The notes beneath the pieces were generated by a model, which saw only the letters and a list, made by a program, of their open reading frames with translations, ran no database searches and was not told the origin of the DNA. A DNA stretch of 64,000 nucleotides from Methylophilus sp. DW102. Lineage in GTDB: Bacteria > Pseudomonadota > Gammaproteobacteria > Burkholderiales > Methylophilaceae. This document shows, one piece after another, positions 39,262 through 47,580 of the stretch. Both the position numbers and the translations under genes were made by a program. Numbering within the stretch: the stretch's first letter is position 1; every line of letters begins with the position of its first letter. The stretch lies in NCBI RefSeq assembly GCF_037076555.1, contig NZ_AP029023.1, forward strand, positions 2,418,001-2,482,000. Direction: 5' to 3'.

Positions 39262-39594
39262 ATGAAAGAAATCAAAGCGGTTGTACAACCAGCGAGATTA
39301 CCTAAAATCCGCTCGGCCTTGCGCAATATCAAAGGCTTCCCCGGCATGTCCGTCCACAAAATGGAAGGCTGCGGTCCACACCTGCAAAAACCAAGTGCAG
39401 GGGTACGTGAGGAGCTCACCGATTACAGCCCTAAAGTCTATCTGTATATGGTGGTGCCGGATGACCTGGTAGAGGGTATCTTGCAAACCATCGTCGAGGT
39501 GGCCCATACCGGCAATGTGGGAGATGGCATTGTCTGGGTGACGCCCGTGGAACGCATGATCAGGCTCTCAGAGCAAATCATGGTGCTAGACTAG
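39262..39594 (+). CDS. PII-like protein of metal-efflux operons (PII-NG type)
   Basis: 110 residues with the GlnB fold: MKEIKAVVQPARLPKIRSAL, a T-loop-like region (GCGPHLQKPSAGVREELTDY) and GNVGDGIVWVTPVERMI. The uridylylated Tyr51 of GlnB is not evident. A PII subgroup (PII-NG) linked to heavy-metal RND pumps is known from the literature. Its position 45 bp after the pump gene fits. It may sense nucleotides or metal and control the pump; this is inference. Confidence 0.88.
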   Translation: MKEIKAVVQPARLPKIRSALRNIKGFPGMSVHKMEGCGPHLQKPSAGVREELTDYSPKVYLYMVVPDDLVEGILQTIVEVAHTGNVGDGIVWVTPVERMIRLSEQIMVLD

Positions 39595-39618
39595 TGGTCG
39601 TGTGGCACTAAGTTAGGC

Positions 39619-39660
39619 GGACTGGACTGGCGCGCCTTACAAGTCGCGCCAGTCCAGTCC
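39619..39660. repeat. 16-bp perfect inverted repeat over the 3' end of the MBL gene
   Basis: GGACTGGACTGGCGCG (39619-39634) and its exact complement (39645-39660) flank a 10-nt loop. The right arm is inside the last codons of the MBL hydrolase gene. No T run follows on either side, so a simple Rho-independent terminator is uncertain. It lies between two convergent genes. Confidence 0.75.
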
Positions 39661-40404
39661 CTCAGCCTGATGGGCAATGCCTATCCAGTCACTGGCACAA
39701 TGCAAGACTTCACTCAACGCCTGCCTGGCCAAGGCAGGCGTATTATTTTTCTCGCTTAAATGCGCAGCAACCAGATGCTTGAGGCGGCGGTTGTCCAGCT
39801 GACTCAGTAGTTGGGCACTGGATTGATTGTCCAGATGCCCCAACCAGCCACCTACCCGCTTTTTCAGCGAGTGTGCATAAGGCCCGGTGCGCAACATCTC
39901 CAGATCATGATTGCACTCAAGCAGCAAGCCATCACACGCCTGTAGCATGGCCACGATATGCGGGGTCACACTGCCGACATCTGTGAGCACCCCCAGCTTG
40001 TGCGCGCCATCCGTAAACACAAATTGTGCGGGTTCGCGGGCATCATGTGGCACAGGATAGGGATGGACTTCTATGTCTTGCAGGGCAAATGGCGTATGGG
40101 CATCAATCAGCTGTATCTTCACCGCCTGGCTAGGCAAATAGCGCTCGCACATGCGGTAGGTGCCATGCGTGAGCCAGACGGGGATCTGGTAGCGTGCAGC
40201 CAGTTTAAACGCGCCTCGCGCATGATCGTCGTGCTCATGCGTCACCAGGATGCCTGTCAGTTGCTCAGGGGCCAACTGCAAGCGCGCCAGACGCTGCACG
40301 GTTTCCTTGACACTAAAGCCGCAGTCAAGCAAAAGCCGGGTTTCCCCGGCTTCTACCAGCGTGGCATTGCCTGCGCTGCCACTGCCCAATGATGCAAATC
40401 GCAC
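39637..40404 (-). CDS. MBL-fold metallohydrolase (WalJ/YycJ-like)
   Basis: 255 residues. It starts MRFASLGSGSAGNATLVEAG and carries the zinc motif THEHDDHARGA, then HDAREPAQFVF and ECNHDLEML. The family includes the cell-wall regulator-linked YycJ/WalJ. Some members act on nucleic acids. Substrate unknown. Its 3' end forms a perfect hairpin with the convergent PII gene region. Confidence 0.88.
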   Translation of the reverse strand: MRFASLGSGSAGNATLVEAGETRLLLDCGFSVKETVQRLARLQLAPEQLTGILVTHEHDDHARGAFKLAARYQIPVWLTHGTYRMCERYLPSQAVKIQLIDAHTPFALQDIEVHPYPVPHDAREPAQFVFTDGAHKLGVLTDVGSVTPHIVAMLQACDGLLLECNHDLEMLRTGPYAHSLKKRVGGWLGHLDNQSSAQLLSQLDNRRLKHLVAAHLSEKNNTPALARQALSEVLHCASDWIGIAHQAEGLDWRDL

Positions 40405-40416
40405 GCGCGGACCCGC

Positions 40417-41682
40417 TTATTTCAATTGATCATACAACAGCGAAATAATGCGGTTTGCCGTAGTGGAGGTATTGCGTTTGTTGTCAGGCGTCAACACATA
40501 CACATCGGTGGTGTCATCGGCATTTTCCAGCACCTGGATATGGTATTGCTTGCTCGACTTGTCACCATCGGACGTGCCTTTCCAGAATTTGCTTTTATCA
40601 CCGGCTTTAACCTCGGTCGGTGCATTACTCTTCTCGTCATCGTCACTGCTCCAGAATTTCAAGCGCTCCAGCAAGCCTTTTTTCTGCTTGATCGGGTCCT
40701 CAGCATCCGTATCCGCATAACGCACATAGAAAATACCTTCAGAGCGGTTTTTATCCTCGGTCACAAAACCAATACGGTCCAGCGCCAGGCCCACACGGCG
40801 CCATGCACGGTCAAACGGCTCATTAAGTTTGAGCGTCACGCTCTGGTCCGGCTCTTTCACCACATCGGCGCGCTTGTCCGAAACCGCCTGCGTCATGACC
40901 TGATCGGCTTTTTGCTCATCCAGACCAAGCTTGACCATCATCCGGCGCAACAACTCCGCATCCAGATCAGCATCAAACTCTTTCCCTGCATTATTCTTGT
41001 TATCGGCCGCATTCGGACGATAGCCGGTATCAATCACCCCTAACTGAGTGGTGACGTAGTTTTTGCCATCATCTGGCGCACCGGCAACGGTACGGTGCGT
41101 CATATAAATTTCAGTGGTACCCTCTTTTTCGCCACGCTCCAAACGGGTACGGAACTTACGTCTGTCAGCAAAGCCGGAGAGCTTATCCAACCAGGCATCA
41201 AACTTTTCGCCATACCCACGGTTGTCTTCTTTGGGCTTGATGGCATCCGACTGCAACCACTCTGTCTCGATTACCCCAAGCTCAGGATTCTCGACACGGA
41301 CGGCAAAGCCTTGATCCAGCCAGAAATCACGCACCAGCGGCCAGATTTTTTCCGGTGGCGCATTCACCACCAGCCAGCGCTGGGACCCCGCTTTGACCAT
41401 ACGCACATTTTTCATGTCAGCCAGCACGGGCTGCGGACCATTCTGCTCTTGCGCTTCCTGGTTTTGGCTATAAGCCGAATAGCTGGTGGCACCTGGCACA
41501 TTGTAGGTGCTGCTGGTGCGGACCGACGTCAGGTCAGGCGGCACTTCAAGTGGCTTGGAACGACTGGCCCCCTTGTAGTCCGAACTGTTGTTCATAAACG
41601 GGATAGAATCGCAGGCGGCCAACACAGTCACCAGACTGAACAGCACTGCGCGTTGTAACCATACATGACTCATGTGTTTCAC
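40417..41682 (-). CDS. bamC: Outer membrane assembly lipoprotein BamC
   Basis: 421 residues. The signal peptide ends in the lipobox LAACDS. The unstructured N-terminal segment (PLEVPPDLTSV) that binds BamD is present, then two helix-grip domains. It is a BAM complex accessory subunit for beta-barrel insertion. Pairing with dapA (31 bp away) is the standard arrangement. An alternative ATG exists at 41673. Confidence 0.93.
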   Translation of the reverse strand: MKHMSHVWLQRAVLFSLVTVLAACDSIPFMNNSSDYKGASRSKPLEVPPDLTSVRTSSTYNVPGATSYSAYSQNQEAQEQNGPQPVLADMKNVRMVKAGSQRWLVVNAPPEKIWPLVRDFWLDQGFAVRVENPELGVIETEWLQSDAIKPKEDNRGYGEKFDAWLDKLSGFADRRKFRTRLERGEKEGTTEIYMTHRTVAGAPDDGKNYVTTQLGVIDTGYRPNAADNKNNAGKEFDADLDAELLRRMMVKLGLDEQKADQVMTQAVSDKRADVVKEPDQSVTLKLNEPFDRAWRRVGLALDRIGFVTEDKNRSEGIFYVRYADTDAEDPIKQKKGLLERLKFWSSDDDEKSNAPTEVKAGDKSKFWKGTSDGDKSSKQYHIQVLENADDTTDVYVLTPDNKRNTSTTANRIISLLYDQLK

Positions 41683-41712
41683 TAGCCTTATCCTAAATTA
41701 GTCTTTGCACGC

Positions 41713-42606
41713 TCAAACAGCGGCGATTTCTGCCTGCTGCATGGCGTGACGCAATACTTCATGATACTGGCCCGACAAATTGACCAGCGGCAGACGAATC
41801 CCGGTACCGATCAAGCCCATTTGTTGCAATACCCATTTCACGGGGATGGGGTTGGCCTCAACAAACAGTTTCTGGTGCAGTGCAAACAGTTTGGCATTGG
41901 CCGCCTTGGCGGCAACCAGATTGCCACTCAAGGCCTGCACGCACATTTCGTGCATCAGTTTCGGTGCCACATTCGCCGTCACGGAAATAACCCCTTTGCC
42001 ACCCAGCAACATCAGCGCCAGTGCTGAGGCATCATCGCCACTGTAGACCGCAAAATCTGATGGTGCGCGCAGCAGCAAATCAGTGCCCCGCTCAATGCCC
42101 CCTGTCGCATCTTTGATGCCGACGATGTTGCGGAGCTGCGCCAGGCGCAACACCGTGTCATTGCTCAGGTCGCACCCGGTGCGGCCAGGCACATTGTATA
42201 AAATTTGCGGGATATCGACGGCTTCAGCCACTGCTTTAAAGTGCTGATACAAGCCCTCTTGTGAAGGTTTGTTGTAATAAGGCGCGACCAGCAGGCAGGC
42301 ATCCGCCCCCAAACTTTTGGCTTTGGCAGTTAAAGCAATGGCTTCAGCGGTAGAGTTAGCACCAGTACCGGCAATCACCGGCACCCGCTTGGCGACATAA
42401 TCCACCGTGGTTTTAATCAGCAGGCAATGCTCGTCTACGTCTACGGTGGGCGACTCACCGGTCGTCCCGACAATCACAATACCGTCCGTACCGGCATCGA
42501 CATGAAAGTCGATCAGCTTTTTGAGTGCGTCCAGATCCAAACGACCATCTTCAAACATCGGGGTCACAATTGCGACCAAACTGCCCGTCAACATACCTAA
42601 CGCCAT
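41713..42606 (-). CDS. dapA: 4-Hydroxy-tetrahydrodipicolinate synthase
   Basis: 297 residues, TIM barrel. The signatures are GTTGESPTV, the Tyr region [13 protein letters not shown] and the Schiff-base lysine in [10 protein letters not shown]. It condenses pyruvate with aspartate semialdehyde for lysine and peptidoglycan synthesis. It is upstream of bamC in the same direction. Confidence 0.97.
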   Translation of the reverse strand: MALGMLTGSLVAIVTPMFEDGRLDLDALKKLIDFHVDAGTDGIVIVGTTGESPTVDVDEHCLLIKTTVDYVAKRVPVIAGTGANSTAEAIALTAKAKSLGADACLLVAPYYNKPSQEGLYQHFKAVAEAVDIPQILYNVPGRTGCDLSNDTVLRLAQLRNIVGIKDATGGIERGTDLLLRAPSDFAVYSGDDASALALMLLGGKGVISVTANVAPKLMHEMCVQALSGNLVAAKAANAKLFALHQKLFVEANPIPVKWVLQQMGLIGTGIRLPLVNLSGQYHEVLRHAMQQAEIAAV

Positions 42607-42794
42607 TCAATAATAAAGCCAATATTTTAACTGATTATACGCATGAACGCCAAAGAACCACTTGCAAGGCCTGTGTAACTCCATAATCCTGCCAGCAGCA
42701 TAGATTTAAACAGTGGGGATACGGCATAAAGTCCTGAGTAACGCACCCTTTCAGTTATAATCAATCCATTCGGATTAACGCTCGTCCAAGCTCC

Positions 42795-43514
42795 ATGCCG
42801 CCTTCCGCACAGCCACCAGCAGACCTCACGCAGACAGGCGCAACCGCGCCAGAAAACCCTGCCAGACTGGAGCCATTGATCAGTCAAATTGACGCCCTGC
42901 TGCCACAAACCCAGTGCGGCCAATGTGGATATAACGGCTGCCGACCCTACGCTGGCGCCATTGCTCACGGCGAGGCAAACATCAACCAGTGCCCGCCTGG
43001 CGGCGACGCTGGCATACACGCACTGGCCGCCTTGCTCAACCAACCCTACCAAGCGCTCAATCCCGCACATGGCGTTACCAAAGGCAAACTGGTGGCCGTG
43101 ATTGATGAAGACGCCTGCATTGGCTGTACGCTGTGTATCAAGGCCTGCCCGGTTGATGCCATCGTCGGCGCCTCCAAGCAAATGCATACGGTGATCGCGC
43201 AGGAATGCACCGGCTGTGAATTGTGCCTGCCGCCCTGTCCGGTCGATTGCATCAGCCTGCAAGCCGTGCCGGGGCGGCAGATGGCAATGTCTCCCGCAGA
43301 ATCCGACCTGGCAAGACGCCGCCATCAACAGCGGCAAAAACGCTTGGCGCTTGAAAATCACGCAACAGCCCACACCTATGCCAAAGACCAGACCCGGATG
43401 GAAACGAGGCCAGCAAGCGACACCGCGCAGCCAACCCCGACCGCTACCGAGGCGCTCAAACAGGCGGCAATTGCAGCCGCACTGGCGCGTATTAAAGCCA
43501 GGCAAGCAGGCTAA
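42795..43514 (+). CDS. rnfB: RnfB/RsxB-like iron-sulfur protein, orphan and soluble
   Basis: 239 residues. It has the RnfB Fe-S motif ([19 protein letters not shown] and then QCPPGGD) and two ferredoxin motifs ([15 protein letters not shown] and [15 protein letters not shown]). The N-terminal membrane segment usual for RnfB is replaced by a Pro-rich 40-residue lead. No rnfA, C, D, G or E is near. A -10 TATAAT lies around 42751. It may feed electrons to the endonuclease or another acceptor; that link is speculative. nth follows after 25 bp. Confidence 0.88.
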   Translation: MPPSAQPPADLTQTGATAPENPARLEPLISQIDALLPQTQCGQCGYNGCRPYAGAIAHGEANINQCPPGGDAGIHALAALLNQPYQALNPAHGVTKGKLVAVIDEDACIGCTLCIKACPVDAIVGASKQMHTVIAQECTGCELCLPPCPVDCISLQAVPGRQMAMSPAESDLARRRHQQRQKRLALENHATAHTYAKDQTRMETRPASDTAQPTPTATEALKQAAIAAALARIKARQAG

Positions 43515-43539
43515 AGCTGCCCCAATAGATTGAAATCTT

Positions 43540-44202
43540 GTGATGAATGCTCAAAAAAGACAGGCCATTTTTGAAAGACTGGCGCAGGCCATTCCCAACC
43601 CCACCACAGAACTCGAGCATAGCTCTACCTTCGAGTTGCTCATTGCGGTGATTTTGTCTGCACAAGCGACAGACAAAGGCGTGAATATCGCCACGCGCAA
43701 GCTGTTCAAGGTCGCCAATACGCCGGCAACCATCCTGGCACTTGGGGTCGAAGGCCTGGAAAGTTATATCAAAACCATAGGCTTGTATCATGCCAAAGCC
43801 CAAAACGTGCTCAAATGTTGCGAGCAATTGCTGACCTTGCATGACGGTGAAGTTCCAGATACCCGAGAAGCGCTCGAAGCCCTGGCCGGGGTTGGCCGAA
43901 AAACCGCTAATGTGATCCTGAATACCGCCTTTGGCCAACCCACCATTGCGGTCGATACCCATTTATTCCGCGTCGGCAACCGCACCAAACTGGCCCAGGG
44001 TAAGAATGTACTCGAGGTCGAACAGCGTTTTTTGAGCACGACACCTAAAGCCTTTTTAAAAGATGCGCATCATTTGCTGATTCTGCATGGCCGCTATACC
44101 TGCACAGCCCGCAACCCTAAATGTGGTGAATGTTGCATCGCCGATTTATGTGAATTTCACGACAAACAGATACAGCCGGTTGCCCCACCGGCAGGAGTTT
44201 AG
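43540..44202 (+). CDS. nth: Endonuclease III
   Basis: 220 residues. Helix-hairpin-helix LAGVGRKTANVILN holds the catalytic Lys, and TIAVDTHLFRV the Asp. The 4Fe-4S cluster motif has the proper Cx6Cx2Cx5C spacing (CTARNPKCGECCIADLC). It removes oxidised pyrimidines in base excision repair. rnfB upstream and DUF1841 downstream (2-bp gap) form one unit. Confidence 0.97.
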   Translation: MMNAQKRQAIFERLAQAIPNPTTELEHSSTFELLIAVILSAQATDKGVNIATRKLFKVANTPATILALGVEGLESYIKTIGLYHAKAQNVLKCCEQLLTLHDGEVPDTREALEALAGVGRKTANVILNTAFGQPTIAVDTHLFRVGNRTKLAQGKNVLEVEQRFLSTTPKAFLKDAHHLLILHGRYTCTARNPKCGECCIADLCEFHDKQIQPVAPPAGV

Positions 44203-44204
44203 CC

Positions 44205-44654
44205 ATGGCCTTGTTTAATCCCAGCCGCGATGAAGTGAGGCAGTTTTTCTTTGATGCCTGGGCAAAATTCAAACAGCAACAAGCCTTGACCGAGCTGGAA
44301 AAAATGGCCGTGGGCATCATGCATATGCATCCCGAATACCACGACATCCTGGACCAGCCAGCCCATTACCTGCAACAGGCTTACTACCCTGAAATGGGAG
44401 AGACCAATCCGTTTTTGCATATGAGTTTGCACCTGTCCATCCAGGAACAAATCAGCATCAACCAGCCGATCGGCATTACGCAAGCCTACGGCAAACTGTG
44501 TACACGCTTTCAGGAAGAGCACGCCGCCCAACATGCCTTGCTCGAATGCCTGGCAGAAACCATCTGGCTGGCGCAGCGCAATCAAACCGGTCTCGATGCC
44601 GCGCATTATTTGCAATTGATAGAACAACGCGCAGACATGCCACCCAGTCAATAA
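44205..44654 (+). CDS. DUF1841 family protein
   Basis: 149 residues, soluble and helical, starting MALFNPSRDEVRQFFFDAW and with HMHPEYHDIL and NPFLHMSLHLSIQEQ. The family is known in beta- and gammaproteobacteria, often beside nth, but its function is not known to me. The start lies 2 bp after the nth stop, so it is cotranscribed. Confidence 0.85.
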   Translation: MALFNPSRDEVRQFFFDAWAKFKQQQALTELEKMAVGIMHMHPEYHDILDQPAHYLQQAYYPEMGETNPFLHMSLHLSIQEQISINQPIGITQAYGKLCTRFQEEHAAQHALLECLAETIWLAQRNQTGLDAAHYLQLIEQRADMPPSQ

Positions 44655-44759
44655 GGCCTGGCATGCGCTTATGCTGGAAGATAAGTTGAATCACTTATTA
44701 AAGCACAAGACGATTTATGCGAGCATGACAAGATCACCGACTCCCCTCTCTAGCTTGCT

Positions 44760-45407
44760 ATGAAACTACTTTCAGTCAATGCGGCCATGCCGCAAACCGT
44801 TCACATCAACGGCAAACCCGTCCTCACTGGCATTTATAAAACACCCCTGACAGGCCAGGTTACCGTGCAAGCGCTGGGCCTGGAGGGCGATGGTCAGGCC
44901 GATTTGACCGTGCATGGCGGCGAACACCAGGCCTTGTATGCCTACCCGTTTGAGCATTATGCGCATTGGCAAAACCGCTGGCAAAAAAGTACACTCGCGT
45001 ATGGCACTTTTGGCGAAAACCTCACCGTACAAGGATTACTCGAAAGTGACGTCTGTATCGGCGATATCCTGCAAATCGGGGATGTGGTGCAGGTACAAGT
45101 GACCATGCCGCGCATTCCGTGCTTTAAATTCGGCCACAAAGTGGGCAAGCCCGACATGCTCGATGAGTTCTTGCGTAGCGGCTACAGCGGTTTTTACTTG
45201 CGTGTGCTGCAAGTCGGCCTCATTCAAGCCGGTGACGACATCCAGATTTTGCAGCGCGACGTGCACGGCATCAGCATACGCACCGCATTAGGACTGCAAA
45301 AACTCGGGGAAGGAGACCAGAAGCTGCTGCAAAAAGCCTTGCAGGTCAGTACGCTGGCGCCATTGCTACGCAAAGTCTATTCTGAACGACTGTCGCAACT
45401 GGGATAG
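44760..45407 (+). CDS. MOSC domain protein (YiiM-like)
   Basis: 215 residues. The MOSC core carries GDGQADLTVHGGEHQALY and the conserved Cys region MPRIPCFKFG, as in YiiM. YiiM-type proteins use molybdenum cofactor to reduce N-hydroxylated bases such as 6-hydroxylaminopurine. It stands alone between two terminator-poor gaps. The start lacks a strong Shine-Dalgarno sequence. Confidence 0.88.
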   Translation: MKLLSVNAAMPQTVHINGKPVLTGIYKTPLTGQVTVQALGLEGDGQADLTVHGGEHQALYAYPFEHYAHWQNRWQKSTLAYGTFGENLTVQGLLESDVCIGDILQIGDVVQVQVTMPRIPCFKFGHKVGKPDMLDEFLRSGYSGFYLRVLQVGLIQAGDDIQILQRDVHGISIRTALGLQKLGEGDQKLLQKALQVSTLAPLLRKVYSERLSQLG

Positions 45408-45465
45408 TTTGTGTCACACCCATGGGAGCTTACGTCACTCTCCTGCAAACGCTATTCCACCGCCC

Positions 45466-45482
45466 TTGAATCTATGATTCAA
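45466..45482. promoter_or_regulatory. Palindrome just before the ECF sigma gene
   Basis: TTGAATC and GATTCAA flank TAT, giving 7-bp perfect arms ending 8 bp before the ATG at 45491. It could be an operator or an mRNA hairpin over the start region. No Shine-Dalgarno sequence is visible there. Confidence 0.4.
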
Positions 45483-45490
45483 TAGCCGCC

Positions 45491-46033
45491 ATGAAACCGA
45501 ATCCGCATGACTGGCTCAATGAACATGGCGACTATCTTTACCGTTTTGCCCTCGCCCGCTTGCGCGACAGTCATCAAGCTGAAGATGTCGTGCAGGAAAC
45601 CTTGCTTGCAGCCATCAAAAATCCAAACTTTGCCGAACACTCCAGCCCACGCACCTGGCTGACCGGCATCCTCAAGCATAAAATCATAGACTGTCTGCGC
45701 AAACAACTGCGTGAAGTGCCCGCCTCGGAACTCATGCGCGAAGAAGATGCCAATATGGATGAGTTTTTTGATGAAACAGGGCACTGGGCAGAAAAGCCGC
45801 AGGCGTGGGATATGCCACAGCAAGCCTTGCAACAAAGCCAGTTCCTGACCATCTTGCAACAATGCATGGAGCGGCTGCCACAAAAACTGGCGGCGATTTT
45901 CACCATGCGCGAAGTCGATGACATGGAGAATGAAGAAATTTGTAAGGTACTCGAGATCAGCGCGACCAATGCTTGGGTCATGCTATACCGCGCCCGCATG
46001 GGTCTGCGAAAATGTCTTGAGATGAACTGGTAA
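45491..46033 (+). CDS. ECF-type RNA polymerase sigma factor
   Basis: 180 residues. Region 2 is LYRFALARLRDSHQAEDVV and region 4 is LAAIFTMREVDDMENEEICK. There is no region 1.1 or 3. The next gene encodes a zinc-type anti-sigma factor, and then a Cys-rich peptide with MNIO enzymes. By analogy to the bufferin loci controlled by SigF in Caulobacter, it probably turns on the operon under copper or similar stress. Confidence 0.92.
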   Translation: MKPNPHDWLNEHGDYLYRFALARLRDSHQAEDVVQETLLAAIKNPNFAEHSSPRTWLTGILKHKIIDCLRKQLREVPASELMREEDANMDEFFDETGHWAEKPQAWDMPQQALQQSQFLTILQQCMERLPQKLAAIFTMREVDDMENEEICKVLEISATNAWVMLYRARMGLRKCLEMNW

Positions 46034-46055
46034 CCATAGGTAGCACAGAAAATAA

Positions 46056-46304
46056 ATGTTGAGTTGCAAACAAACCAGCCTGCTGGTCTCGCAATCACTG
46101 GACCGTCCACTCAACTGGCGTGAGCGGTGGGCGGTGAGAGTGCATTTGCTCATTTGCGTCTATTGCAGGCGTTTTAAACAGCAACTGCTGTGGATGCGCC
46201 GTCACCTCGCCAGTTGGCAGCAACAGGCGGCGGATGATCAGTCACTGACACTTTCTGCACCAGCCAAGGAACGAATCACACAACAACTGGACAAGTTTTA
46301 CTGA
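46056..46304 (+). CDS. Zinc-finger type anti-sigma factor, short and soluble
   Basis: 82 residues. It starts MLSCKQTSLLVSQSLDR and has HLLICVYC (H30-xxx-C34-xx-C37) plus Cys4, a ZAS-like site. No membrane helix is present, unlike most anti-sigma factors of this size class, so it would sense a cytoplasmic signal. It is 22 bp after the sigma gene. Confidence 0.85.
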   Translation: MLSCKQTSLLVSQSLDRPLNWRERWAVRVHLLICVYCRRFKQQLLWMRRHLASWQQQAADDQSLTLSAPAKERITQQLDKFY

Positions 46305-46340
46305 TGTCCGCTTTTCAATCTGAGCAAGAAGGAAAAAATC

Positions 46341-46688
46341 ATGAAAAAGCAAAATGTGGCATTAATGACAGGTGCAGTGGCCTTGTCAATTGCAGCGGTC
46401 AGCGCGCATGCCGCCAGCAACCCGTTTGAAATCAAACCGCTCGCGCAAGGATACCAGGTGGCAGAAGCCACAGACAGCAAAGCCAAGGAAGGCAAATGTG
46501 CGAGCGGCCAATGTGGGGCACACAAGAAAAAGATGAAAGAAGGCAGCTGCTCTGCCGAGAAAATGAAAGAGGGTTCTTGCCACCACCATAAAAGCAAAGA
46601 GGGCAGCTGTTCAGCAGAAAAAATGAAGGAGGGTGGCTGCTCTGCCGAGAAAATGAAAGAAGGTGCGTGTCACGCCAGCAAATCCTGA
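46341..46688 (+). CDS. bufA: Bufferin/HvfA-like precursor peptide with decapeptide repeats
   Basis: 115 residues. A signal peptide (MTGAVALSIAAVSAHA) precedes a Cys-rich tail. Cysteines are at 53, 58, 70, 80, 90, 100 and 110. From residue 61 a ten-residue unit repeats five times, of the form K-M/S-K-E-G-S/G/A-C then three residues. Six are EGxC, the motif altered by MNIO enzymes in bufferins and HvfA (usually EGKC or EGKCG). Modified cysteines bind copper in the periplasm. AAGGA lies before the ATG. The middle units carry HHHK. Confidence 0.9.
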   Translation: MKKQNVALMTGAVALSIAAVSAHAASNPFEIKPLAQGYQVAEATDSKAKEGKCASGQCGAHKKKMKEGSCSAEKMKEGSCHHHKSKEGSCSAEKMKEGGCSAEKMKEGACHASKS

Positions 46689-46701
46689 GGGACCCTAGCG
46701 C

Positions 46702-47580
46702 ATGGCGTTACGCTCAGAGATTCAGGGTGCGGGCTTGGGGCTCAAGCGTGAGCTGATTCCCCAACTGATGCGGCAGCATGGGGAGCCACAGCTCAGCGCG
46801 CTGCAGTTTTTAGAGATTGCCCCGGAAAACTGGTTACAGGCTGGCGGCAAATACGCGGCTGAGCTGGACTGGTTTGTTCAACGCTATCCCATGGTGTGTC
46901 ACGGCTTGTGTTTATCGTTGGGCGGTCCAGACCCGCTCAACATCGCTTTTCTCAAACAGCTTAAGCAGTTTCTGAAAGACTTCGAGATTCCACTCTATAC
47001 CGAGCACCTGAGTTATTGCAGCGACCTGAGCAATGGTTATATTTATGATTTACTGCCTATCCCCTTCACGCATGAAGCGGTGAAATATGTGGCGCAACGC
47101 ATCCGGCAAACGCAGGATATTCTGGAGCAGCGCATCGCCGTTGAAAATACCTCGTTTTACGTGGCGGCACCAATGTCAGACATGGATGAAATCAGCTTTA
47201 TCAATGCCGTATTGACCGAGGCGAATTGCGACCTGCATCTGGATATCAACAATCTGTATGTCAACAGCGTCAACTTTCAGTTTGATCCTTATGCCTTTTT
47301 GGACCAGATCCCAGCCGAGCGTGTGGTGTACGGGCACTTGGCCGGCCATTGGCAAGCGCAACCTGACTTACTGGTAGACACCCATGGCGAAGCGGTCATT
47401 GAACCGGTGTGGCAATTACTCACCCATGCCTATCGCAACTTGAAGATCTTCCCAACGCTGCTGGAGCGAGATAGCAATATTCCGGCACTCAACGAAGTCA
47501 TGCTTGAAGTGAAGCGGATTGCGCAATCACAGCAATCGCAATTGCTGACCGACGCAAACATGCTGCCAGAGGTGGCCTGA
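46702..47580 (+). CDS. bufB: DUF692 multinuclear iron oxidase (MNIO), BufB/HvfB-like
   Basis: 292 residues, TIM-barrel DUF692. The conserved metal and structure motifs are all seen: FLEIAPENWLQAGG, HGLCLSLGG, YTEHLSYCSD, RIAVENTSFYVA, CDLHLDINNLYVNSVNF and HLAGHWQ, then DTHGEAV. MNIO enzymes convert peptide cysteines to oxazolone/thioamide or thiooxazole rings with iron and oxygen. It is 13 bp after the precursor gene. No signal peptide, so it acts in the cytoplasm before export. Confidence 0.93.
   Translation: MALRSEIQGAGLGLKRELIPQLMRQHGEPQLSALQFLEIAPENWLQAGGKYAAELDWFVQRYPMVCHGLCLSLGGPDPLNIAFLKQLKQFLKDFEIPLYTEHLSYCSDLSNGYIYDLLPIPFTHEAVKYVAQRIRQTQDILEQRIAVENTSFYVAAPMSDMDEISFINAVLTEANCDLHLDINNLYVNSVNFQFDPYAFLDQIPAERVVYGHLAGHWQAQPDLLVDTHGEAVIEPVWQLLTHAYRNLKIFPTLLERDSNIPALNEVMLEVKRIAQSQQSQLLTDANMLPEVA

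Noticed and set aside
42627..43505. Long minus-strand frame over rnfB
   Set aside because: It mirrors the coding of rnfB, which has clear Fe-S motifs; the opposite frame has no recognisable features.
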